Shown here piece after piece: positions 1-9,191 of a stretch of DNA of 64,000 bases (positions are counted from its first letter, which is position 1; every line of letters begins with the position of its first letter). The DNA is taken from NCBI GenBank assembly GCA_011032825.1, contig JAADJZ010000007.1, positions 310,001 to 374,000 on the forward strand, written 5' to 3'. Position numbers and translations under genes: made by a program. This DNA comes from Massariosphaeria phaeospora. Its lineage: Eukaryota; Ascomycota; Dothideomycetes; Pleosporales. A model generated the notes under the pieces. It made no database searches. It saw nothing but the letters and a program-made list of their open reading frames with translations, and was not told where the DNA came from.

Positions 1-521
1 GCGGGGGAGACACCTGTGGAGTCATCATGGCCGGATCGCTGGGCTTCCTCCTATCTTCAGCAGCTACACCAGGTCTACCATCGTGCGAAGACGTGCCTGC
101 AGGTGTTAGTGGTGGTGAATGCATAGCGGACGCAGGAGGTGATGGGCGAGCGCCGATTCCAGCGCGGTATGTAGAGTGCCCAGAGGGTGTTCGTGTCGCG
201 GAAGAGGGCGAGGGAGCCTGTAGAGCGGATTAGTTCCCGATTCAGCCATTGTTTGTGAGATTGCATGCGTACTCGAGATGGGGGTAGCGAGACCGGCTCG
301 AAGGAGAAATTCTCCATGCGCTTGGCTTGACATTTGGATTTCTGTATAGTCATGGATAGGGAACGCATCTCTTCTTCGACCTCGGGGCTGGGTGGTTCCC
401 GGGACTGTGCCCCGGGTCCCGTGAGAGACGATACATGCTGTAGGGCGGCTTCCGATGGGATCTCTCGGTCGACGTCGCTGAAACGCACCGCCTGCGGCTG
501 GTCTTGCGGCGTGGAGGACAT
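1..521 (-). CDS. Ser/Pro-rich protein of unknown function, 5' part only
   Basis: Partial gene running off the left edge. Exon 1 is 521-273 (83 codons) and exon 2 is 217-1. The 55 bp intron has donor GTACGC, a CTAAT branch site and acceptor CTACAG. The splice joins two frames that both look coding: exon 1 gives a Glu/Ser-rich N-terminus with VRFSDVDREI and a block ending FSFEPVSLPPSR; exon 2 continues in a low-complexity stretch with SPPLTPAG and MTPQVSPP, open to the edge. The Thr/Ser-Pro pairs suggest phosphorylation sites (inference). The N-terminus is acidic and disordered-looking and no catalytic domain is inside the window. It could be the disordered head of a fungal kinase or regulatory protein; I cannot decide. 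It is divergent from the Svf1 gene. Confidence 0.6.
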
Positions 522-1451
522 GGTGGTTTGTGGAAGCAGTAGATCTGGACAGAAATGGTCGACCCCACAAAGAATAATGGCAAAACACTCCCGAGGGCTT
601 GGTCGAGGGTCTCACAGCGGACGCAAGCTGAGGATATCTGGTCGTCGGAATGTTTGATGTCAAGCTTTGCTCCTTCCCAACGCGGTTCCAATACGACCTG
701 GATAGCAACGGTATCCACGGACGAACTTGACGGACTCAGAGAGGGTTGCAGCGTGCGGTAAGAGCGAGAGCGTCTGTGCAGCGAAAAATATGGAGGTCTG
801 GCTACAAGAGGCGCGAAGTCGTCATGTACACGAGATGGAGCGAATGGCTGCCCCGCGATGGCTGCCGAGCGCGAGGTAACACCGAAGTCGAGGGGCGGAA
901 GCACCGGAATCGCCGCGACGACGGCACGACCGAAGGCTCCAGGCACGAAGCTTCGAAGGGGCCGGGTAGCTGCCTTCGATGATGCGGAAGGCTCTGCACG
1001 GTGTGACGAGGTCGAGACAGGCGCACATGGGGACGAAAGGGCAGCGATAACATCGTCGGCGTGCTTGGCGTCATATGTAAGCACAAGCGCCGCGCATCAA
1101 TCAATCAATCAACCACACGCCTCGCCCATTGCATCGCCCTCGTCACTCAATCGCGCCAGCTAGACCCGCCCTCTGTCCTCAGCTCTCAGCAGACCTGCTG
1201 TGGGACCCAGCTCTCGCCCCACCTCCCATCCGCTATTGCTGCCCACCGCCACCCCTCCGCGGCCGCACCAGCATTGATTTAGCACCCACCCCTCGTCGCC
1301 TCGTGCCTCCGTTCCGCCCGCTTAGCCGCTGCTTTCGTCACCCAGCAAGAAATTTCTGACCTGCAAGAGTTTTGCTGCCCCTCCCAATCACTTCTGTTTT
1401 TGGACCGTGATTTAACGCGCTTTTTGGATAGTGCGACGACCCGGACGCAGG
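522..1451. other. Divergent intergenic region
   Basis: About 930 bp between the divergent starts of the Ser/Pro-rich gene and Svf1. Reading frames here are open on both strands because the DNA is GC-rich, but none gives a recognisable protein. The part before Svf1 (1090-1451) is pyrimidine-rich, typical of fungal core promoters and 5' leaders, and has a short ATCA repeat near 1097-1112. I see no RNA gene. Confidence 0.4.
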
Positions 1452-2814
1452 ATGTTCAACTGGGCCAAGTCAACGTCAGTCCACAGCCCTACGCCCGCCG
1501 CCTTCTTTCTACACGCAGCTATGACCCTGCGCAGCTCCTGCCCCTCCTCACCTGTCTTGTCCATGCGGTGCCGCTGCTCGTAGACTTACTTTGCCCAGGT
1601 TGGCCTCCGTCGCCGGCACCCAGGAACCTGAGTATGGCCCCGATGCTATCCAGCCGGTGGGCAAGAATGAGGGTGATCCGCCCTATACCGAGCTGACCAA
1701 GAACGACATGAGGTGGATCCTCAGCGAATGGACCAGCGTCGAGACGCAGACCTTCTACTACAACGCAGATAATGGTTATAGTGGGTTCGTGCAGCTGATA
1801 TACAGCAACGTAGCGTAAGAGGAACGATCTCAACCAGTATGACAGGCTTGCTAAGTACTTATTCATTGCAGAGGACTACGCGTTACCTGCCAGTTCAGTT
1901 GTAAGGTCTTCTTTCCCAATAACGAAAAACCCGCCATCTGGTCCAGTGATGCCCTTTCCAACCACGGCTTCGATGACGAGCAGGTCTCCTTCTACGCCGA
2001 CGGCGTGTCCGTAGAGCTATCTGAGGATGGCACTTTTTACACAATCAAATCTGCGTCCAACGAGAACAGCATGGTGAATCTAAAGTTCACGCGAGCGGCA
2101 CCCGGGTTTGTGGGCGGAAAGAACGGCATAAGCACATACGGTACGGACCCAAAGAACCCCTGGGGAACTATGCGTCACGGCTTGTGGCCGAGGTGCAATG
2201 TCGAAGGTGTCGTCATTACGAAGGATGGAGAAATAGATCTTAAGGGCCGTGGCATGCTAAGCCATGCTTTGCAAGGAATGAAGCCACACCATGCTGGTAA
2301 GTGAGGTCTTAGACTTCTGTTTATAATCGTTCTAATATGTCTAGCTGCTCGGTGGAACTTCGTGAACTTCCAGTCTCCAACATATTCTGCGATTCTCATG
2401 GAATTTACTACGCCTCCGTCGTACGGGTCGACCGTTGTTCGGGTTAGTGGTATTGCTACCGATGGCAAACTTCTCTTCGCAGGGACGTCTGGCGAAGCCA
2501 AGCACACTGAAAGCAAGCAAGATTCGCACAACGAATGGCCGGAGCCTACCGCCGTAAGCTACCACTGGGAAGGCAAAACTGAGGACGGGAAGGATGTTTC
2601 GGCAAATATTGCAGGCAGTCTCCCACCCCGCTGGGATCGTGTTGACGTAATGGCTGAAGTCCCGGGTTTCGTCAAGGCTATAGTTGCGACTGCGGCAGGC
2701 ACAAGGCCGTATATCTACCAGTACGCCACAAAGATGACGCTTCATCTGAAGGTTGGAGATGAGGTGAAGGAAGAAGAGGGTTACCTATTCGCTGAGGCCA
2801 CGTTCATCTCTTGA
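1452..2814 (+). CDS. SVF1: Survival factor 1 (Svf1-like)
   Basis: Exons 1452-1474, 1599-1814, 1872-2296 and 2345-2814 give 377 residues, the usual length of fungal Svf1. All three introns have GT-AG ends and join in frame. The N-terminus MFNWAK, the block [10 protein letters not shown], the run [16 protein letters not shown] across the last splice, and [14 protein letters not shown] near the C-terminus are characteristic of the family. Svf1 proteins have a double lipocalin-like (calycin) fold, act at ER/Golgi membranes in ceramide trafficking, and promote survival in oxidative and cold stress in yeast (family knowledge). The start is fixed by the short first exon, which supplies the conserved MFNWAK. 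No signal peptide or membrane segment is visible, matching a peripheral or cytosolic protein. Confidence 0.95.
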
Positions 2815-3177
2815 GTAGGAGTCTGTTCATCGCCTCTGCAGTACTATCGCACACGCCTAGTTATAATGATTAGATTCTTACAATCAACGGGCGCTTGAGG
2901 AGTCCTAAGACCAAACGGCTTCCCCTACCACCTAGGGCCTCCGGTGAACAGTAGTACTAAATGAGTCCTCTTTGAAGACCTGCGTTGCGCTGGCCGCCTT
3001 TTCTCGCCAAGGCCGTTTGTAACGGCCCCCAGCCTTGACCGCCCGCGGGCCAGTCGCGTCCACGGGTGCATTTTCCCTCTCATGTGATCGCGCGATATTA
3101 TGCACGGGCTAGTCCGCCACCTCGCCACCTTGCCCTCCCCGCCGGCCCCACCCTTCAACTCCAACACTACCGCCGAA
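2815..3177. other. Intergenic region between Svf1 and the H4 variant
   Basis: About 360 bp, presumably the Svf1 3' UTR followed by the promoter of the histone variant gene. An in-frame ATG at 3100 could extend the histone protein by 26 residues, but the added residues are low complexity and the ATG at 3178 has a purine at -3, so I treat this as non-coding. Confidence 0.4.
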
Positions 3178-3944
3178 ATGGTCAACGAGCGAAGCAAGCA
3201 GACGGGAATCTTCTCTCGGTTCGGACCCGGCCGTCCAGGCTTCGCGCGGCCTCAGAGCTCTGTGACAGCCTCTGCAGCTGGCTCCCCCTCGGCATCTCGG
3301 GCAACGCAACTGGGTCTCGGTCTCGGTGCTGGCAAGGGCGGCATCGGTCTAGGAAAGGGCAAGTCCCTGAAGCGTCACAAGTAAGTAAAGCATTCGTGGC
3401 TGGTGATACTGTTATCTAATAATACTGGTAGGAAGATCGCGAGGGATACCATTCAAGGAATAACGAAAGGTGATATCAGGTATGTTCAGCGCTTGCGCGG
3501 CCGCACTCTCACGTCTCAATGCGCTTGCCGCAGATTTGATACTGGTCACTTTGCTAATATACAATTGCCAGGCGTCTAGCACGACGAGGCGGAATTAAGA
3601 GAATCTCTGGATTGGTCTACGATGAAATGAGAATTGTGTTGAAGCAACGCCTGGAGCGCGTAAGTTGGGTCCATACACACACGAGTTCCGCACTAACTGT
3701 ACGATAGATTCTCAAAGACTGCATCGCCGTAGTCGGTAAATCAAACTTCCTTCCCATAGTTATGGACATTCTTAACTAGGACAGAGTACTCCGGTCGCAA
3801 GACAGTGACGACCACAGATGTCATTTTCACACTGAACAGGGTACGCAGAATATCTTCTGAATCACAGACTGATTTGCTAATTTACCTTATAAGATCGGCA
3901 CGCCAATTTATGGCTTCGAGCCGTCGTTCCTCCGATCCCGTTAA
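3178..3944 (+). CDS. Histone H4 variant with long N-terminal extension
   Basis: Six exons (3178-3380, 3432-3479, 3572-3659, 3708-3735, 3785-3840, 3894-3944) encode 157 residues; canonical H4 has 103. The C-terminal part is a complete H4 histone fold: [40 protein letters not shown], then [19 protein letters not shown] and a [11 protein letters not shown] end in place of the usual YGFGG. Before it lies an extension of roughly 50 residues with a Gly/Lys-rich stretch ([16 protein letters not shown]) that mimics the acetylatable H4 tail. Divergence at positions nearly invariant in H4 (for example [17 protein letters not shown] instead of VLKVFLENVIRDAVTYT) shows it is a variant, not the replication H4. 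Similar divergent H4 genes occur in other filamentous ascomycetes; their role is not established. Five introns are unusual for a core histone gene and suggest polyadenylated, replication-independent expression (inference). Confidence 0.92.
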
Positions 3945-4682
3945 ACGTCCATGGCACAGCTTTCAGCCGTAGGCTTTTCTTTCTTTTTGATACCCAGGCT
4001 GCGACTGGTATGTTTACTGGGCGTCGACAGAGTGTCCTATTCTGTTGTATGGCGGCCTTTGCTTCGGGCAACATGACTATCACTATATTGAGGGAAGAGA
4101 GAACCGAAGACTCTAGCTTGTATGATTACGAAGTCTTGCATCCAGGACCTTATCCCGGGAGAAGAGTATCTCCCTCCTCGATACTTGGATGAGCCGAGCT
4201 TCCGTCGGGGCTGTATTCTTCTAACCCCGTGCAGCTTTCATGGATGAAAAACAATTCAACGAAAGCCGAGACTACAATCTGAAGCCCGTGAAACCTCTAT
4301 CGCATGCACGTCAGACATTGCGAGTCTAAACACCACACTAAACACGGAGTCATTTACTACATCACCCAACTCGGCCATCTACATATACCTCTCTGTACTA
4401 TCTACACCTGCATCGGCCGCTGTATACTGAAGGGTTCGATGACTAGCTGTCTTGGGATATGCTCTTCTTTCGGAGTTCATCGCCGTACGAGAGCGAGCAT
4501 CTCCGTGCAGCGCGCCCTTCGCTTACATCTCAATACAGCGCGCCCTTCGTTTTCCGATGGCGTGCGCGGGGCGGGGAAGCTTTCGCTGCCTTCTCGGATT
4601 TATTTCCGGCGACTATATTAATAATGTTAGGTGGTATGCTGAAATTGCATGACCTCGGCTTTAGGTCAGTCCCTCCTCCTTG
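3945..4682. other. Intergenic region between H4 variant and oxidoreductase
   Basis: About 740 bp with no convincing coding frame. A 14 bp word (CAGCGCGCCCTTCG) occurs twice 28 bp apart at 4508 and 4536, and a TATA-like run (ACTATATTAATAAT) lies near 4612, about 70 bp upstream of the oxidoreductase start. Both are candidate promoter elements only. Confidence 0.3.
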
Positions 4683-5985
4683 ATGTTTCTTTCCATGTCT
4701 CTTGCCTCGCGTGCACTCTTCTCCGCTCAAGTCCGATCCTTCAATCCTACTGCATTGTTCAGACCATCTGCACTGAGCTCGCAACTCACTCCACGATACA
4801 CTTATTCTAGGACCATGGCAAGCCTACCAAAGTCAATGAAGGCGGTGCAGATTGACAAAACAGGTGGAACGGAGGTGTTACAATATAGGGATGTTCCCGT
4901 ACCAGAGCCCAAGGAGGGAGAGGTTCTAGTCAAGAATGAGTTTATTGGAATCAACTACATTGACACGTATGTCCAACTCTCCTCTTGCCCTCCGTCGAAG
5001 CTAAACTGACATTCACAATCACAGTTACTTCCGCTCCGGCGTCTACCCGCTGCCAACCACGCCCTACACCCTTGGCCGCGAAGGCTCAGGCACCATCGCC
5101 GCCCTCGGCCCCAACGCGCCCTCAGACCTCCAACTCGGCACCCGCGTCGCCTACATGGGCCAATACGCCTACGCCGAATACACGCCCGTAGCCACCAACT
5201 ACACCATCCCGATTCCAGACTCCATCTCCACCAAGATCGCCGCGGCATCGCTGCTGCAAGCCCTCACAGCCGTAACGCTCATCCGCGAAGCGCACGCCGT
5301 GCAGAAGGGCGACTGGGTGCTTGTCACGGCCGCAGCCGGCGGCGTTGGCAGCTGGCTCGTGCAGCTGCTGCGCGCAGTCGGCGCGCGCACGATTGCCACG
5401 GCGAGCACGCCCGAGAAGCGCGAGTTGGCGACGAAGAACGGCGCTGAGGTAACGTTGGAGTACCATGAGGAGGACCGCGATGTGTTCGTCCAGAAGGTGC
5501 TGGAGATTACGGGCGGGCAGGGCGTCGCGGTCGTGTTTGATTCCGTGGGCAAGAGCACGTTTGATAGCAGTCTTGCTGTGGTGGGGCGCAAGGGCAGCAT
5601 GGTCAGCTACGGGAATGCGAGTGGGCCGGTGACGGGGTTCGCGCTTGCGTGAGTACACAACCTGTCCTATTCCTATTCCTAGCCCTCTTACCTCTTCTTC
5701 CTTCGATGTCGAGGGGCCGGAATTGATACCTTGGCATGCGCCTGTGCTGACACGTACCACAGACGCCTCTCCGCCAAAAACATCAGACTCCTCCGCACCA
5801 CCCTCTTCAACTACGTCGCCACGCGCGCCGAACTCGAGATGTACGCCAAAGAGCTGTGGAGCTTCATCGAAAAGGACAAGCTCAACGTCAAGATCCACGA
5901 CGTGTACCCGCTCAAGGACGTGGTGCGCGCAACGCAGGATATTGAGAGTAGGAAGACGACGGGTAAGTTGCTGCTGGAGCCGTAA
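4683..5985 (+). CDS. NADPH:quinone oxidoreductase, zeta-crystallin type (MDR superfamily)
   Basis: Exons 4683-4966, 5025-5648 and 5763-5985 give 376 residues. The body is a medium-chain dehydrogenase/reductase of the quinone oxidoreductase branch: MKAVQIDKTGGTEVLQYRDV at the start of the GroES-like domain, GINYIDTYFRSGVYPLP, LGREGSGTIAALG, and the nucleotide-binding motif AAAGGVGSWLVQ near residue 200. No zinc-binding Cys/His set is seen, as expected for this branch. It should reduce quinones by one electron with NADPH. The first 44 residues (MSLASRALFS, Arg/Ser-rich, few acids) look like a mitochondrial presequence; an internal ATG at 4815 (MASLPKSMKAV) would give a 332-residue cytosolic form, the usual family length. 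Both forms could be made from alternative starts (inference). Confidence 0.93.
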
Positions 5986-6637
5986 GGTCAGACCGAGGGC
6001 GTGGAAGCAAGAAGAGGAAGGGAACGGATTTAGGATTGGCGCATATACATAGTGAGTATATGTGGTAATCAATCCATGGATATACGGGTAGCCCGTGATT
6101 CCCTTATTAGGCTTGAGTCTACAAACAAGTACTCAGCAAATGAAAACCAGTATCCCGCACATTGTTTCATACGCTGTGTGCCTGTTAGATTGGTGTTAGT
6201 GTTTAGATCGCACCGACGAATCATTAGGCACTATTCTCATAACGATCTCATTCACATTTCATCGCCCAGGCACGCTACCAAACGTAAGATCACTCTCTAT
6301 ACGAGCCATGCACCTCTACCACCCCACCACCCGTCCAAAAGATACCAGGCCCGCAGGGCTAGAAGAAACGAAGAGGAAAAAGTGGGGGTATAAGAAGCCG
6401 AAGAGAAAAAGAGATCTAAGGCGTCTACCATGGAGCTATACACAGTAAGATTCCCGGCCACAGTAATGACGAGGCCGTGCCAAAAGCCAAAAGTCAAAAA
6501 TCAACCGCCGAGCAATGCGCCCAAAATGAGCAGCCACACTCTCGGCGAGTTACAAAAGCGGTCCGCAGGACCTTTGGTGAGGACGAGTAAACGGGTGTGT
6601 GTGATGCTAACGGCGCTTTGGTTGTCCGCGTCTAGGA
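5986..6637. other. Convergent intergenic region
   Basis: About 650 bp between the 3' ends of the oxidoreductase (+) and the GH72 gene (-). It should hold both 3' UTRs. I see no coding frame, RNA gene or repeat. Confidence 0.4.
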
Positions 6638-8417
6638 TTACAGTACTGTCAGTACAGCTGCAAAGACGGCGAAGAGCAGTGTCCAGCCGCCTGTCAGCTT
6701 ACTGGCAGCGCTCTCTGGTTTCGGCGATGACGAAGGAGCAGCCTGTCCAGCAGCAGCCGGGGATTCAGGGGGGCTAGTCGTCTCGCCGTTTGGTGTGTTG
6801 GAGTCGTCGTTGGTCAGTTTGCGGATAGACAGGTCCTTGATCGCCTCGCCGGAAGTTCCGTACACGGCCATGGCGACCTTGGTCTCCGAGACATTGATGA
6901 TCTTGCCACGCTTCGGATTCTTAATACCGTTATTGATGAGGTCCTTGGCGCCGGGCGGTTCTGCGGGAATGGTAAAGTTCTTGGAGAATTCCTTGGCGGA
7001 GATGAGTTTGGCATCGCACTTTGGAGCCTTGATAGAGGTAGATGAGGGATCGGCGCTCTGTACCAGAGCAATGTCGAGCTTATTGAACTGGGCTTGGAGG
7101 TTATCGAAGTCTGGGCGAAGAGTTACGGTTCCATTCTTTTCAATCTCGACGAGGCCGTAGTTGGATTCCTCCTGGCTGTATTCGTAGACGAGGCCACCGC
7201 TTAGAGCAGACATTTCCTTGCCGTAGAGTGCCTGGACTTCGTTAAAGCCACGGGGCATAATCTCGTTGCAACCATATTCGGAGAAGAATACGGGGATTGC
7301 GCCTGAATGTTTTAGTCAGGATGTGGTTTCATGGAGAGAACAACGTCAGGCTTAAGATTGGTGAATACCTACTCTCTTTAAACATCTTGGCCAGGACGTC
7401 ATAACCAGCTGTATTGAAAGTAGCCTGGTTCCCGCACCACGAGTACGAGTTCAGTCCAAAGAAGTCAGATCGAGACTGGTCATCATCGTGATCGCACTGG
7501 AAGTACGCCCATGTGTCCTCAAGAATCTCGCTGCGAGCATGTCAGCGTTGGTCGAGCAAGCATCCGATTCGGGAAGGGTACATACCGAACATCGGCGGCA
7601 GAGTAGCCGACGGGGATGGGTCGGTCCGAGTGCTTCTTAATGTAGTTCTTCAAGTCGCGTTGGACGGCTCTGATATACTTTGGATTCTCCTGGGCAGTTT
7701 TCAGATCGTTCATGACCTCGTTTGCCGCGAAGAAGGCCATGGTGTTCGGGTAACCCTTGAAGTTCTCCACAACGCCAAAGATCCTCGCCAGATACTCCTT
7801 GTGGTAAGACGTCCATGGCTCGTCGCGGTTGAGGCTCTCACCACCGAAGGGGGAGTTCACATCAATGATCATGTAGATGCCCACGGCATTGAAGATGCTG
7901 GCGCATTCGTCGTGGTTCAGCGTGGGGTCGACGTTGTAGACACGGATGGTGTTGGCCTGGTTCCCGGACTCATTAGCTCGGGCTCAGATGGTCGTGGAGA
8001 GGCGACAAGTGGGGAAGACGTACGCCCAATCGCTGGAGCAGCGCAGCGTCGCGGAGGCACACAGCGCCATCCGAGAGCGCGTCTTTGCCGTCTCCGTAGC
8101 CAGCCTGGCCACCGGGTTGGCTGCACTCTGGTTAGCATGCGTTCGTCCCATTCAGCGACCCGGGTTCCAACGCCCACGCGCAAACCCAAACCAACGCCAC
8201 GGTAGACTTACTAGTCGGCCCCGATAATCATAACCCGCTTATTTGTTACCGTGTCCACGAATTCCTGGCCGCGCACGTCGACCGGATGCACGGCGCTTGC
8301 AATGGCGGCGAACAGCCCAACCAGCAGTGCGCTGAAGCGGATTACCTAGACATCTCCCGTTAGAACCTCCCATGTGCTATCTACTGCTTCGTCCGAGCGT
8401 CCACATACCGAAGCCAT
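6638..8417 (-). CDS. GPI-anchored 1,3-beta-glucanosyltransferase, GH72 family (Gas/Gel type)
   Basis: Six exons (8417-8409, 8345-8212, 8120-8024, 7956-7586, 7530-7373, 7302-6638) encode 477 residues. The first exon codes only Met-Ala-Ser; the signal peptide continues in exon 2 (VIRFSALLVGLFAAIASA). The GH72 domain follows: VRGQEFVDTVTNKRVMIIGA, DYQPGGQAGYGDGKDALSDG, NTIRVYNVDP, and the two catalytic glutamates in FFAANEV (Glu160) and FFSEYGCNE (Glu265). The C-terminus is Ser/Pro-rich and ends in a hydrophobic tail (WTLLFAVFAAVLTVL) typical of GPI attachment. There is no Cys-rich X8/CBM43 module, so it belongs to the Gel subgroup without that module. These enzymes cut and re-join beta-1,3-glucan chains at the plasma membrane and wall. 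All five introns are GT-AG with CTAAT-like branch sites. Confidence 0.96.
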
Positions 8418-9191
8418 AGCGAGGGATGTCTAGAGTTCTGAATTTGCAAATGAAATGTGGTCGGCGTTCAAGTCAACTTGGGCCGATATCTATATCCTAC
8501 GCAGTTGGCGTTGTATGCGCACGTTAAACGAGAGTGTGTATGTCGAGTCCAAAAGAGTGGATGACGTAGGCCCCTGCGAAAGCGAGCCACGCGCGTGCAA
8601 ACCAAAAAAAGAGCGACTGTGGAGGAGGGCGAACAACTGCTAGAGAGAGAAAGACAGAGACGTACGAGGCAGCGAACGTGCGCCGGGGGGGGACGCGGTG
8701 GATATGTATGCGCGTTGCAACTGCCCCAAATTCCGGCGCTATCTCTGCCCAACTTCCCAACTCGTCGGACAGCAGCAGCAGCCCGCCAGCCTCGCGCACC
8801 GAACTTCGAAGGCGGCGCCCACACCCACACCCACACCCACACCCACACCCACACCCACACCAGCGTTGCGGCGCCATTGCCGAAACAACGGCCTGAACGG
8901 TCTGCACGGCCCCGTTTGCGCACTCCTGCGCCAATCAGCGCCGGCCATCGTGTTTGGGCGGCCTGTCTGGCGCTGTTTCATTCCTGCGTGTCATTTCCAC
9001 TGCGCCATCATCCCGCCTTGCGCAGTTGGCCATGTGCCCGGGATTGAGTGGTGGTCCTGCTCCTCTCCTGCGGTACACCCCATCAGGAAATACATATGCT
9101 GCTTTTCATTCCATGCGACTGCGATTACCTACCAACGAACCGCGTAGCCCGCTAACAACATTATACTATACTACACTGCCTTGGACATCGA
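8418..9191. other. Intergenic region between GH72 gene and Gea
   Basis: About 770 bp between two minus-strand genes, holding the GH72 promoter side and the Gea 3' side. It contains the CCCACA hexamer microsatellite listed separately. Open frames across it on both strands arise from the repeat (His-Pro, Val-Gly or Trp-Val dipeptides) and show no family resemblance. Confidence 0.4.
8816..8862. repeat. Hexanucleotide microsatellite (CCCACA)n
   Basis: A near-perfect run of seven or so CCCACA units about 400 bp upstream of the GH72 start codon. The strand asymmetry (C/A on plus, G/T on minus) resembles Rap1-type or telomere-like C1-3A DNA, but the exact hexamer is not a fungal telomere repeat (CCCTAA). 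Most likely a plain microsatellite. Confidence 0.85.

Noticed and set aside
350..1084. Minus-strand open frame of 244 codons covering the divergent promoter
   Set aside because: Ser/Arg/Pro-rich composition of translated GC-rich DNA, no family signal, and it overlaps the better supported first exon of the Ser/Pro-rich gene in another frame.
8468..9047. Several open frames crossing the CCCACA repeat on both strands
   Set aside because: They exist because the hexamer repeat has no stop in any frame; encoded dipeptide runs are artefacts.
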